The notes under the pieces: model-generated
Database searches by the model: none
Told to the model about the DNA's origin: nothing
The model's input: only the letters and a program-made list of their open reading frames with translations
Assembly: GCF_000170795.1 (NCBI RefSeq)
Contig: NZ_ABCM01000012.1
Coordinates: 124,001-188,000, forward strand
Direction: 5' to 3'
From: Pedobacter sp. BAL39
GTDB lineage: Bacteria; Bacteroidota; Bacteroidia; Sphingobacteriales; Sphingobacteriaceae
DNA: 64,000 nt
Shown: piece by piece, positions 9,044-18,017 of the stretch
How positions within the stretch are numbered: position 1 is the stretch's first letter
How the letters are laid out: every line of letters starts with the position of its first letter
Translations under genes and position numbers: made by a program

Positions 9044-9794
9044 ACTGACCGTCTTCTAATGTTACGAAGCCGGTAGCCCTGGACTTCCCATGATAAAAGA
9101 GACAGTTCCAGTTTTCAGCCGCTGCGCGTTCGCCGTAGCTCTGACGTAACTCCATTGCTTTTCGTCCGTCAAAATCGTATTTCGCGATAAATTTACGCAG
9201 CAACTCTTCGGGTTCGGGGAGTACATCTGCACCAAAAAACACTTTTTCATCGCCCTCGTCCAGCAGGAAAGTCTGGTGAAAGGGGGTATGAGCACCAGTA
9301 AGCTCATAGCTGATCTGAGCGTTCAGGGCACCTGAGCCCTCTACAAAATGCAACTGCGCATTGCGCTGTAAAAATTCAAAGATTTCTTTTTTGTAAGAAG
9401 ACGAGGTATTGCTAAAGGCACTCTCCCACTCGCCACGTTGAATCACATATACGGCATGTGGAAAACTTAGCTCCACCTGCTCCCCTACCTGATGGATCAT
9501 ACCGCCGGCATGGTCAAAGTGCAAATGTGACATCAGCACCATCGTCACTTCATCTGGACTGAACCCAGCCTTTCTTATGTTCTCGTGCAAGATCAGTTTA
9601 CCTTCCTCAGTGCTGTAACCCAGACCTGTATCGAACAAGATCAGCTGGTCTTCCATGGCAACAAGGAAAGGCTGCACATGAACAAATAAAGAAGCAGGAC
9701 GGTCTTTTGCCTTATCTTTTACCGGGTCGAAAGGGATGAATTTTTTGGTAGCATCTACGGAATAAGATCCTTCATATAGCGTGTGAACTTGCAA
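9030..9794 (-). CDS. MBL-fold metallo-hydrolase
   Basis: A metallo-beta-lactamase-fold hydrolase with the metal-binding motif HLHFDHAGG (H90, H92, D94, H95 counted from the chosen start), an upstream FDTGLG, a TGAHTPFH loop with a further His, and FFGADVLP with the bridging Asp. Overall it resembles lactonase-like members of the superfamily, but the substrate cannot be named. Start choice: no ATG sits next to the conserved N-terminus QVHTLYEGSYSV. The only ATGs in frame (9905, 9899) would add about 37 residues and lie upstream of a TATCTTTG promoter box. A TTG at 9794 (254 aa) fits family length best. This start is inference. Confidence 0.85.
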   Translation of the reverse strand: MQVHTLYEGSYSVDATKKFIPFDPVKDKAKDRPASLFVHVQPFLVAMEDQLILFDTGLGYSTEEGKLILHENIRKAGFSPDEVTMVLMSHLHFDHAGGMIHQVGEQVELSFPHAVYVIQRGEWESAFSNTSSSYKKEIFEFLQRNAQLHFVEGSGALNAQISYELTGAHTPFHQTFLLDEGDEKVFFGADVLPEPEELLRKFIAKYDFDGRKAMELRQSYGERAAAENWNCLFYHGKSRATGFVTLEDGQFKIQ

Positions 9795-9854
9795 TGGCGT
9801 AGTTATTAGTATTAGTAAGAAGAAATAATTAAATGATATATTTACGAATCTTTG

Positions 9855-9862
9855 CAAAGATA
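9855..9862 (-). promoter_or_regulatory. -7 box of the MBL hydrolase promoter
   Basis: Reading the minus strand, 9862-9855 is TATCTTTG, an exact TAnnTTTG match. Transcription would begin near 9850, downstream of the two in-frame ATGs, which supports the TTG start at 9794. No -33 TTG was found. Confidence 0.5.
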
Positions 9863-9946
9863 GGGAACCTGCCGGAACTAAGTGTCTGTAAAAAGACATT
9901 CGCAAGCCGGTGAGCGTTCAGAAAAGATTTAGACGAGAAAAACCTA

Positions 9947-11647
9947 ATGGAAAAAAGATGGGTGCAGGCTGTACAAGGGAACTACGTACATATAGATTCG
10001 CTTGCACAGCAATTAAATATAGACCGCAGCCTGGCACAGATACTGGTGCAAAGGGGCATCATCACCTTTGAACAGGCCAAAGACTATTTCAGGCCTCAGT
10101 TGTCACAACTTCATGATCCTTTTCTGATGAAGGACATGATGAAAGCGGTCCTGCGGATTGAGGAGGCACTTGCTGCATCAGAAAAAATACTGATTTATGG
10201 AGATTATGATGTAGATGGAACCACTTCTGTGGCCCTGGCCTACAGTTTCTTCAGCCAGTTCACTACAAAGATTGAATACTACATCCCCGACCGCCATAAA
10301 GAAGGATATGGCATTTCCACCCAGGGCATCGACTATGCCAGTGCAAATGGCTACAGCCTGATTGTTGCGCTGGACTGTGGCATCAAATCCGTAGATAAGG
10401 TAGCGTATGCAACGGGCCTGGGTATAGACTTCATCATTTGTGACCATCATATGCCTGGTGAAGAACTCCCTGCCGCCGCCGCCTTGCTCGACCCGAAACA
10501 ATCAGACTGTGAATATCCTTTTAAAGAGCTTGCAGGATGTGGCATTGGGTTCAAACTGGCGCAGGCCTACTGTATCAAACACGGGCTTCCTGCTGAAAAG
10601 TATGAGCGTTATCTGGACCTGGTGATGGTGAGTATCGCTGCAGACATTGTTCCTGTGGAAGATGAGAACCGTATCCTTGCCTATCATGGACTCATTAAGC
10701 TGAATACCGCACCCTGTATGGGACTGAAGGCCCTGATGGACATCTCCGGAAGAAGCAAACAATATACGCTGACCGATGTGGTTTTCTCCCTGGCCCCGAG
10801 GATCAATGCCGCCGGAAGAATGGACCATGCCAACCAGGCGGTAAAAATGCTACTGTGCACCGAGGATACGATTGCGCTGGCGCAAAGCGAATTCATTGAC
10901 CTGCAGAATACCGAACGCAAAACCTCCGACCAGAACATTACTGCTGAAGCACTTGCGCTGATTGCCGACTGTGAAATACTGATCAACAAAAAAACCACCG
11001 TTGTGTACCATGAAAGCTGGAACAAGGGGGTCATCGGTATTGTTGCCTCCCGGTTGACGGAAAAGTATTACCGCCCTACAGTGGTGCTTACCAAGTCCAA
11101 CGGACTGCTTACCGGATCCGCAAGATCTGTCGCCGGCTTTGATCTTTATGAAGCACTGCTGGGCTGCCAGGACCTGCTTGTACAGTTTGGAGGACATAAG
11201 TTTGCTGCCGGTCTGACCATTGAGCCTGAAAAGATAGACGCTTTTTCGGCAAGGTTTGAGGAGATTGTTTCCTCCACCATCACCGAGGACCTGCTTTGTC
11301 CGGAGATCAGCATCGATGCAGAAATACAACTTCAACAAATCGACGGCAAGTTTCAGCGGATCATCTCCCAGATGTCGCCCTTCGGCCCGCATAATCCGGC
11401 ACCTGTTTTCATAAGTCATGGTGTAACCATGGTGGGCAGGCCCTATGTTGTCGCCACAAAACATTTAAAGTTGAGTGTAAAACAACAAAATTCCCCTATT
11501 TTTGAAAGTATTGGATTTAATTTTGCTGAGCATGAATCGTTGTTACGGCCAAATGTTCCTTTTTCAATTTGTTATACCATAGAAGAAAACGTCTGGAAAG
11601 ACCAGAGACGGCTGCAGCTGAACATCAAAGGGATCAAAACCTACTAA
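9947..11647 (+). CDS. recJ: Single-stranded-DNA-specific exonuclease RecJ
   Basis: RecJ degrades single-stranded DNA 5' to 3' in recombination and mismatch repair. The 566-aa product has the DHH-family motifs in order: GDYDVDG at residues 85-91, ALDCG near 141-145, DHH at 166-168, AGCGIGFKLA near 200, and the DHHA1 block QFGGHKFAAGLTIEP later, followed by an OB-fold C-terminus. It heads a co-directional run: lptB starts 34 bp after its stop, then a GH3 gene and a CBS gene. Divergent from the MBL hydrolase gene. Confidence 0.97.
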   Translation: MEKRWVQAVQGNYVHIDSLAQQLNIDRSLAQILVQRGIITFEQAKDYFRPQLSQLHDPFLMKDMMKAVLRIEEALAASEKILIYGDYDVDGTTSVALAYSFFSQFTTKIEYYIPDRHKEGYGISTQGIDYASANGYSLIVALDCGIKSVDKVAYATGLGIDFIICDHHMPGEELPAAAALLDPKQSDCEYPFKELAGCGIGFKLAQAYCIKHGLPAEKYERYLDLVMVSIAADIVPVEDENRILAYHGLIKLNTAPCMGLKALMDISGRSKQYTLTDVVFSLAPRINAAGRMDHANQAVKMLLCTEDTIALAQSEFIDLQNTERKTSDQNITAEALALIADCEILINKKTTVVYHESWNKGVIGIVASRLTEKYYRPTVVLTKSNGLLTGSARSVAGFDLYEALLGCQDLLVQFGGHKFAAGLTIEPEKIDAFSARFEEIVSSTITEDLLCPEISIDAEIQLQQIDGKFQRIISQMSPFGPHNPAPVFISHGVTMVGRPYVVATKHLKLSVKQQNSPIFESIGFNFAEHESLLRPNVPFSICYTIEENVWKDQRRLQLNIKGIKTY

Positions 11648-11681
11648 GTTCTGAAAAACCGTCATAAAACCAAAACTATAA

Positions 11682-12416
11682 ATGATACTAAGAGCAGATC
11701 ACCTCATCAAGAAGTACAAACAGCGCACGGTTGTTAACGATGTTTCATTTTCGGTTAGCCAGGGCGAGATTGTTGGTTTGCTGGGGCCGAATGGGGCTGG
11801 CAAGACCACTTCATTTTATATGATTGTAGGGTTGATCAAACCAAACGAGGGCACCATCTTTCTGGATGAGGAGGACATCACTTCTGATGCGATGTACCGC
11901 AGGGCACAGAAAGGCATCGGTTATCTGGCACAGGAAGCCTCTGTATTCCGCAAACTTTCTGTAGAAGACAACATCATGTCCATTCTGGAGATGACAGACA
12001 TGAGCAAGGAGGAGCGCCATGAGAAACTCGAAGAGCTGATCAATGAGTTCAGTCTGAACAAGGTGCGCAAAAACAGGGGAGACCTTCTTTCCGGAGGGGA
12101 ACGCCGCAGGACAGAAATCGCCAGGGCACTCGCAGCAAGCCCCAACTTCATCCTGCTGGATGAACCATTTGCGGGGGTAGACCCCATTGCCGTAGAGGAA
12201 ATCCAGACCATCGTTGCCAAGCTGAAAAAGAAAAACATAGGCATCCTGATTACGGATCACAACGTACAGGAAACACTCTCCATCACAGACAGGGCTTACC
12301 TGTTGTTTGAGGGCAAGATCCTGGAGTCCGGCACGCCGGAGGTACTTGCCGCCAATGAGATGGTAAGACGTGTATACCTTGGATCAAACTTTGTACTGCG
12401 CACTAAAAATCTATAA
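11682..12416 (+). CDS. lptB: LPS export ABC transporter ATP-binding protein
   Basis: LptB is the cytoplasmic ATPase that drives lipopolysaccharide extraction from the inner membrane with LptF/LptG and the LptC-A-D bridge. The 244-aa protein shows Walker A GPNGAGKTT at residues 35-43, the Q-loop AQEASVFRKLS near 83, the ABC signature LSGGERRR at 136-143, Walker B FILLDEPFAGVDP from 156, and the H-loop His at 193 (ITDHNVQ). ILITDHNVQETL and the length are typical of LptB rather than amino-acid importers. It lies between recJ and a GH3 gene with short gaps, suggesting one operon. Confidence 0.96.
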   Translation: MILRADHLIKKYKQRTVVNDVSFSVSQGEIVGLLGPNGAGKTTSFYMIVGLIKPNEGTIFLDEEDITSDAMYRRAQKGIGYLAQEASVFRKLSVEDNIMSILEMTDMSKEERHEKLEELINEFSLNKVRKNRGDLLSGGERRRTEIARALAASPNFILLDEPFAGVDPIAVEEIQTIVAKLKKKNIGILITDHNVQETLSITDRAYLLFEGKILESGTPEVLAANEMVRRVYLGSNFVLRTKNL

Positions 12417-12434
12417 CCCTTATCATTCTAACAC

Positions 12435-13961
12435 ATGGCAATTGTAAATTCGATTTTCACATGGTACATGAAAAAGCGTGTTCATCAGATTGAGCTTTTC
12501 ATGAAATACCCACATGATGTACAGGAAGAATGGTTTGAGAAGCTCATTTCCAGTGCCGCAGATACAGAATGGGGTAGAAAATATGATTATGAGTCGATCA
12601 GCAACCCCCGCCAGTTTAAGGAAAGGGTCCCGATCCAGAACTACGAAACTTTAAAACCTTTCATTGAGCGCATGCTCCGTGGAGAACAGAATATACTATG
12701 GCCGACAGAAATCAAGTGGTTTGCAAAGTCGTCGGGTACAACGAGCGACCGCAGTAAATTTATTCCTGTTTCGGAAGAATCGCTGCAGGAGTGCCATTTT
12801 AAGGGTGGAAAAGACATGTTGTCCATCTTTTGCAACAACCGCCCGGAAAACCAGATTTTAACAGGCAAGGGCCTTGTGCTGGGCGGGAGCCATCAGATTA
12901 ACCAACTGAACGAGGATTCTTTTTATGGGGACCTCTCTGCTGTGCTGATCAAAAACCTGCCGATGTGGGCGGAGTACTACCGCACGCCAAACATCTCCAT
13001 CGCACTCATGGACAACTACGAGGATAAGATGGAGAAGATGGCTGTTGCCACCATCAAGGAGAATGTAACCAACATTGCGGGAGTACCCACATGGACGATT
13101 GTCCTCGCCAAAAAAGTACTGGAACTGACCGGCAAGAGCAACCTGCTGGAGGTATGGCCAAACCTGGAACTTTACATCCACGGAGCGGTCAACTTTAAAC
13201 CTTACCGGGAGCAGTTTAAGGAGTTGATCCCCAACTGTGACATGTATTATCTGGAGACCTACAACGCATCTGAAGGCTTTTTCGGCATCCAGGATGAGGT
13301 GAAGTCCGACGAGCTGCTCCTGATGCTGGATTATGGCATTTACTACGAGTTCCTGCCAATTGAAAAGCTGGACGATGATAACCCGGACACCCTTTCTTTG
13401 GATGAAGTGGAGCTGTTTAAGAACTACGCCATCATCATTTCCACCAATGGAGGCTTGTGGCGCTACATGATTGGCGACACGGTACAGTTCACGTGCCTCT
13501 CTCCTTACCGTATTAAGATTACCGGCAGAACAAAACACTTCATCAATGCCTTCGGCGAAGAGGTGATCATCGACAATGCCGAACAGGCGATCTGCAAGGC
13601 CTGTACCGAAACCGGTGCGGTGTTTAAAGATTATACCGCCTGCCCTATCTACTTTAAAGGAGAAGAAGTTGGTGGCCATGAATGGATCATTGAATTTGAC
13701 CAGCAGCCAAACGACTTTGAATACTTTGTAGATGTGCTCGACAAAACACTTCGGGAGGTCAATTCCGACTATGATGCCAAGCGCTTTAAAGACCTCGCTT
13801 TAAGACGTCCGAAAGTCCACAACGCCCCCTACAACACATTTTACAACTGGCTGAAGTCAAAAGGAAAACTTGGTGGTCAGCATAAAGTACCGCGCCTGGC
13901 CAACGAGCGTACCTATGTAGATGAAATCCTTCCGATGATGACAGATAAAAGTATGATTTAG
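12435..13961 (+). CDS. GH3 auxin-responsive promoter family protein (acyl-adenylating enzyme)
   Basis: The 508-aa protein belongs to the GH3 family, members of the adenylate-forming superfamily. In plants these conjugate amino acids to jasmonate or auxin. The ATP-binding block FAKSSGTTSDRSKFIPVS, the central TYNASEGFFGIQ motif and the later IGDTVQFT and ITGRTKHFINAFGEE motifs are all present, so it should be catalytically competent. No signal peptide is seen. It starts 18 bp after lptB and is followed by a CBS protein 56 bp on. Bacterial GH3 proteins are common in Bacteroidota, but I know of no established substrate for them; the placement next to lptB is suggestive only. Confidence 0.9.
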   Translation: MAIVNSIFTWYMKKRVHQIELFMKYPHDVQEEWFEKLISSAADTEWGRKYDYESISNPRQFKERVPIQNYETLKPFIERMLRGEQNILWPTEIKWFAKSSGTTSDRSKFIPVSEESLQECHFKGGKDMLSIFCNNRPENQILTGKGLVLGGSHQINQLNEDSFYGDLSAVLIKNLPMWAEYYRTPNISIALMDNYEDKMEKMAVATIKENVTNIAGVPTWTIVLAKKVLELTGKSNLLEVWPNLELYIHGAVNFKPYREQFKELIPNCDMYYLETYNASEGFFGIQDEVKSDELLLMLDYGIYYEFLPIEKLDDDNPDTLSLDEVELFKNYAIIISTNGGLWRYMIGDTVQFTCLSPYRIKITGRTKHFINAFGEEVIIDNAEQAICKACTETGAVFKDYTACPIYFKGEEVGGHEWIIEFDQQPNDFEYFVDVLDKTLREVNSDYDAKRFKDLALRRPKVHNAPYNTFYNWLKSKGKLGGQHKVPRLANERTYVDEILPMMTDKSMI

Positions 13962-14017
13962 TGCATTTGGATTTCATAATTTTTCATTACATTTAATTAG
14001 CTAATAATTAACGTGTT

Positions 14018-14446
14018 ATGAAGACTATAAAACAACTCCTGAAAACTAAATCATCCCAGATTTTCTCTGTTCCGGCGAGTACCTCCGTTTTGGACGCCCT
14101 GCACGTCATGATGGAGAAGAACATCAGTGCGCTCCTGATCATGGAATCCGGCCAGCTGCTGGGCATATTTACAGAGCGTGATTATGCCCGCAAGATCATC
14201 CTCCAGGGTAAATCATCTGCAGATACATTCCTGGCGGAAGTGATGACCGGGCAGCCCATTACCATTAGTCCCGATGATCATATCGAGGTATGCATGGAAA
14301 TCATGACCAACAAACACATCAGACATTTACCCGTGGTGAACGAAACGGGTGTGATTGGTATGGTCTCTATTGGCGACGTCGTGAAGTTTATCATTGAGGA
14401 CCAGAAATTGACCATTTCACAGCTGGAGAGTTACATCAGCTCCTAA
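14018..14446 (+). CDS. CBS domain-pair protein
   Basis: The 142-aa protein consists of two CBS domains (about residues 7-62 and 74-130) and little else. The GIFTERDYARKI and GMVSIGDVVKFIIE segments that end each repeat are clear. Stand-alone CBS pairs bind adenosine nucleotides (AMP, ATP, sometimes NADH) and sense energy state; the partner is not evident. It is the last gene of the recJ-lptB-GH3 run and ends at a bidirectional terminator. Confidence 0.93.
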   Translation: MKTIKQLLKTKSSQIFSVPASTSVLDALHVMMEKNISALLIMESGQLLGIFTERDYARKIILQGKSSADTFLAEVMTGQPITISPDDHIEVCMEIMTNKHIRHLPVVNETGVIGMVSIGDVVKFIIEDQKLTISQLESYISS

Positions 14447-14503
14447 ATTTGACAGGCCCCGATATAAAGAGACGCCCCGATAAGAACAGCTTCCGATGAT
14501 ATA

Positions 14504-14542
14504 AAAAAAGCGTCTGAGCCCATAGGGTTCAGACGCTTTTTA
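14504..14542. terminator. Bidirectional terminator between CBS gene and M13 peptidase
   Basis: GCGTCTGAGCC (14510-14520) pairs with GGTTCAGACGC (14526-14536) with one G-T pair. It is flanked by an A-run on the left and a T-run on the right, so it can stop transcription from both convergent genes. Two direct copies of GCCCCGATA (14456-14464 and 14474-14482) lie just upstream. Confidence 0.85.
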
Positions 14543-14567
14543 AGCTTTACCGCAATCACCTGCGTAC

Positions 14568-16607
14568 TTACCAGATCTTTACTCTTTTTTCAGGAGCAAG
14601 ATACAGTGAGTCTGTAGGTTTCACGTTAAAGGCAGTATAAAATTCAGGGATGTTCCTGACCACACCATTCACACGGAATTTCGCCGGTGAATGTGGATCC
14701 GTACCCACCTGGTTTCTCAGCGATTGCTCATTTGATTTCTCCAGCCACACCTGTGCCCATCCGAGAAACACCCTTTGCTCTCCCGAGAAGCCATCCATTA
14801 CAGGTGCTTCTTTGCCATTAAGACTCGCTTTATAAGCTTTCAGGGCGATGGTCAATCCACCAAGGTCACCGATGTTCTCACCAAGCGTGAAATCGCCGTT
14901 TACGTTCAGGTCAGGAAAGACCTTAAAGTCGCTGTATTGAGCAACAAGGGCGCTGGTACGTTTCTTAAATTCAGTATTGTCTTTTTCTGTCCACCAGTTG
15001 CGCATCACCCCATCTCCATCAAAGGTACTGCCCTGGTCGTCGAAACCATGACCAATCTCGTGGCCAATTACCGCTCCAATTCCACCGTAGTTTACCGCAT
15101 CTTCCGCATTCATATCAAAAAACGGAGGTTGCAGGATGGCAGCAGGAAAAACGATCTCATTCATGGTTGGGTTGTAATAGGCATTCACCGTTTGCGGCGT
15201 CATGCCCCATACCGTGCGGTCTACAGGTTTACCCAATTTGTCAAGATTGCGCTTGTATTCAAACTCAGTAGCACGCTGTAAGTTGCCATACAGATCTCCC
15301 TTTACTACTTTCAAGGCACCATAGTCAATCCATTTATCAGGATAGCCGATTTTCGGTGTGAATTTGCTGATTTTATCCAGGGCCTGTTTTTTAGTGTCCG
15401 GACTCATCCAGTCGAGGCCTTTGATGCTCACCTCATAAGCTTTCAGGAGGTTCTGCACCAGTTTCAGCATTCTCTCCTTAGCTTCAGGAGAAAAGTGTTT
15501 CTCCACGTACAGCTTACCAACCATTTCACCGAGGCTGCCGTTCACCACATTTACAGCCCTGCGCCATAGCGGTTTCTGCTCTTGTATTCCATAAAGGGTC
15601 TTCGCATAAAAGTCAAAATTCTCTTTGTCGATGGCAGTTGTCAATGCAGAACCTGCACCAGTAACCACTCCCCATTTCAGGTAAGTTTTCCATACCTCCA
15701 CTGGCGTATTTTTAATAATTCCGTTTAATGCTTTTGTGTAAGCCACCTGCGAAATCACGACGCTATCCTGTTTTTTGAAACCACCTTCCGACAACATCAC
15801 ATTCCAGTCGAAATCAGGCGTCAATTTGGAGAGGTCCTTCACTGCGTATTTGTTGTAAAGACCAGCCATGTTCCTTGTCTCTTCTTTTTTCATGTGCTGT
15901 GCGGCGATGGCCGTTTCCAATGCCATGATCTGCGAAGCCTTTGCTTTTGCATCAGGGATTTGTGCCAGCTGGAGCATGCGTTCAATGTGCAGCAGATATT
16001 TGGCCCTGATGTCTTTGGATTTTGCATCCTGCAGTGAATAATATTCACGTTCAGGTAATCCAAGTCCGCCTTGCCAGGTTTGAAGCACATATTGTTTCGG
16101 ATTTTTGAAGTCCTCGGTCACACCGATGCTGAAAGGCATCATGTTACCGAACTTATTGGCGTAAGCGAAGTAGGCAGGAAGGTCTTTTACAGCAGCGATG
16201 GCATCGATCTTCTTAAATTCTTCAGCCAAAGGAGCCAGGCCAATAGAATCGCGAACTTTCATGTTCATATACGACTCATAAAGATCGCCGATTTTCTGCT
16301 CCTCAGATCCATCCGCAGACTTGGTCTTTGCCGCATTTTCGATGATCTCCTTCACATCTTCCTGAGCCTTATCGTTGATAATTGCACCAACGCCATAAGA
16401 AGGTTTGTCAGAAGGGATCTTCGTGTTTTTGATCCATACGCCGTTTACATATTGGGTAAAGTTGTTTCCAGGGACTACAGTAGTATCCATATTTTTGAGG
16501 ATGACTCCGGAAGACAACTCAGTGTTCTTGCCTGACTGGCATGCTGCAAGCAGCATGATGGAACCCGCTACCATGGGTATTCCAATTGATTTATTAAATT
16601 TTATCAT
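14568..16607 (-). CDS. M13 family zinc metallopeptidase (neprilysin/PepO-like), lipoprotein
   Basis: The 679-aa product has a lipoprotein signal with lipobox LLAAC (Cys23), so it is probably anchored in the outer membrane. The M13 catalytic site is intact: VIGHEIGHGFDD with zinc ligands H516 and H520 and catalytic E517, the third ligand Glu in GENIGDLGGL, and the NAYYNPTMNEIVFPAAILQPPFF substrate-binding region just before it. The C-terminal motif YLAPEKRVKIW is typical. Members cleave oligopeptides outside the cytoplasm. It has its own promoter and terminator, so it is probably monocistronic, although a GyrI-like gene lies 57 bp upstream on the same strand. Confidence 0.96.
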   Translation of the reverse strand: MIKFNKSIGIPMVAGSIMLLAACQSGKNTELSSGVILKNMDTTVVPGNNFTQYVNGVWIKNTKIPSDKPSYGVGAIINDKAQEDVKEIIENAAKTKSADGSEEQKIGDLYESYMNMKVRDSIGLAPLAEEFKKIDAIAAVKDLPAYFAYANKFGNMMPFSIGVTEDFKNPKQYVLQTWQGGLGLPEREYYSLQDAKSKDIRAKYLLHIERMLQLAQIPDAKAKASQIMALETAIAAQHMKKEETRNMAGLYNKYAVKDLSKLTPDFDWNVMLSEGGFKKQDSVVISQVAYTKALNGIIKNTPVEVWKTYLKWGVVTGAGSALTTAIDKENFDFYAKTLYGIQEQKPLWRRAVNVVNGSLGEMVGKLYVEKHFSPEAKERMLKLVQNLLKAYEVSIKGLDWMSPDTKKQALDKISKFTPKIGYPDKWIDYGALKVVKGDLYGNLQRATEFEYKRNLDKLGKPVDRTVWGMTPQTVNAYYNPTMNEIVFPAAILQPPFFDMNAEDAVNYGGIGAVIGHEIGHGFDDQGSTFDGDGVMRNWWTEKDNTEFKKRTSALVAQYSDFKVFPDLNVNGDFTLGENIGDLGGLTIALKAYKASLNGKEAPVMDGFSGEQRVFLGWAQVWLEKSNEQSLRNQVGTDPHSPAKFRVNGVVRNIPEFYTAFNVKPTDSLYLAPEKRVKIW

Positions 16608-16627
16608 ACTAACTATTTAGGTATGTT

Positions 16628-16654
16628 CAAATTTAACAAAACAATTGGAAGCAA
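16628..16654 (-). promoter_or_regulatory. Promoter of the M13 peptidase gene
   Basis: On the minus strand, TAAATTTG (16635-16628) matches TAnnTTTG, and a TTG at 16654-16652 lies 16 bp upstream. The predicted leader is about 17 nt. Confidence 0.55.
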
Positions 16655-16664
16655 GGTATGCCAA

Positions 16665-17138
16665 TCACAGCTTTGCGGAAAGATAAATAGAGACCGTAGC
16701 CAGTGCCTCGGCTGATGGAGCAGCATCGTACACCTCGAAATCGGAGCGGTAAGCCCTGGGTAGCGCTGCGTTCCAGATGTTGGTCCATGCTTCAAAAATA
16801 AGGCCTTTCATCAGGTCGCCGGCCGCCGTATGTTTTAGAAACTGGCCACCTTCAACTTCCATCAGTTGCATCCCGGCAGGAACCTCAGTCCCGGCTTGTA
16901 CCCGGCAACCAATCAACGTGGTATAAGGCATCGTATAATCGCCTTCGTATTCCGTGTAAACGCAGTATACATCATCAGCCAGTCTGCCTTCAATTCTTTC
17001 AGCCACATTTTCATACAGAAAACGTGCCCAGAGGGCCGGAATATCCTTTGTCGCCCGTCCTGGTGTATTCGCTGTTCTTACGGCGATACCCAATACATAA
17101 AAGGCATCCAGTTGTTCTTCGTCCATTTTGATCATCAT
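16665..17138 (-). CDS. GyrI-like / AraC effector-binding domain protein
   Basis: The 157-aa protein looks like a stand-alone GyrI-like ligand-binding domain of the integron Cass2/AraC-E type: VLGIAVRTAN near the start, DVYCVYTEYEGDY in the middle, AGMQLMEVEGGQFLKHTAAG as the conserved strand-turn, and the C-terminal DFEVYDA stretch typical of the family. Such domains bind cationic or other small molecules. It starts 36 bp after a WYL-type regulator on the same strand, so a regulator/effector pair is likely. Several Met codons (residues 1, 2, 5) could be the start. Confidence 0.82.
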   Translation of the reverse strand: MMIKMDEEQLDAFYVLGIAVRTANTPGRATKDIPALWARFLYENVAERIEGRLADDVYCVYTEYEGDYTMPYTTLIGCRVQAGTEVPAGMQLMEVEGGQFLKHTAAGDLMKGLIFEAWTNIWNAALPRAYRSDFEVYDAAPSAEALATVSIYLSAKL

Positions 17139-17174
17139 AGGGGCAAAACTAACCTTGATGCTGACAACCCATTG

Positions 17175-17891
17175 TCAGGGCCTATCCGATTTTTTCATCC
17201 ATTCTTCGAAATATTCAGCCAGGGTGAGCGGATGGGGCTGGAATTTTTCGTCAAGTACCACCAGGTGTTTTACCCTGTCGAGACGGAAGGAGCGGAATTC
17301 GGCACGCAAGCGACAAAATGCAATTAGCACCCAGTTATCTTGCGAGCTGTATAAAGCAAAGGGCTCAATTATCCTCGAAGTTTTGGCTGTCGGATCTGCC
17401 GCCTGATAATCAATGCGGAGGAGGTTAAAGTTTGTAAGCGCCAGCTGGATGACAGATAGGTTATTGCTGGTGCAACTGTAACCTTCCGGTTGGTATCCGA
17501 CCACCAGCCGGTCCGAGAGCAGCTCCGTTTTATGCTGGATGCCATGTTGCAGGACCGCTTTTATTTTAACAATCGCTTCTGCATAGTCCTGAACAAAAGA
17601 AGCATCGCGGTTCCTCATGACCAGCTGCTCGGCAGTGATCAGCGCATTTGCCTGTCGTTCCGTAAAGCTGACCGGAGGCAGGGTGTACCCTTCCATCAGT
17701 TTATAACCTTTTCCTTCAACAGCGATGACGGGCACACCGGCATCTTCCAGCGCCCTGATGTCCCGGTAGATGGTCCGCACACTTACATTAAACCGTTCGG
17801 CAAGCGCTGTAGAAGTAGACATCCTCCTGGACTGGAGTTGTAGTAAAATGGCGGTAAGCCTGGACAACCGTGAGATTTCTGAACTGCTCAT
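17175..17891 (-). CDS. YafY-type transcriptional regulator (HTH_11 plus WYL domain)
   Basis: The 238-aa protein has an N-terminal winged helix (about residues 8-60; RLTAILLQLQSRRMSTSTAL, then SVRTIYRDIRALEDAGVPV) followed by a WYL-type sensor domain (about 140-215) and a short C-terminal extension. This layout is that of YafY/DeoR-like WYL regulators, which respond to nucleic-acid or small-molecule ligands. It probably controls itself and the GyrI-like gene downstream. Its target genes are not known. Confidence 0.93.
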   Translation of the reverse strand: MSSSEISRLSRLTAILLQLQSRRMSTSTALAERFNVSVRTIYRDIRALEDAGVPVIAVEGKGYKLMEGYTLPPVSFTERQANALITAEQLVMRNRDASFVQDYAEAIVKIKAVLQHGIQHKTELLSDRLVVGYQPEGYSCTSNNLSVIQLALTNFNLLRIDYQAADPTAKTSRIIEPFALYSSQDNWVLIAFCRLRAEFRSFRLDRVKHLVVLDEKFQPHPLTLAEYFEEWMKKSDRP

Positions 17892-18017
17892 ACATCAGCA
17901 TAATTTCGATAAAGATAAGCTGAAAATTTTCACAATTCCGGCAAATTACCCGTCAATGTTAGCTGGCCTTTAAACTTACATTAAGAATTAGACACTTAAC
18001 CGGGAATTAACATACTG

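Noticed and set aside
12858..13679. 273-codon antisense frame opposite the GH3 gene
   Set aside because: It lies wholly within a well-supported gene on the other strand, has no recognisable domain, and its length is a by-product of the codon use of the real gene.
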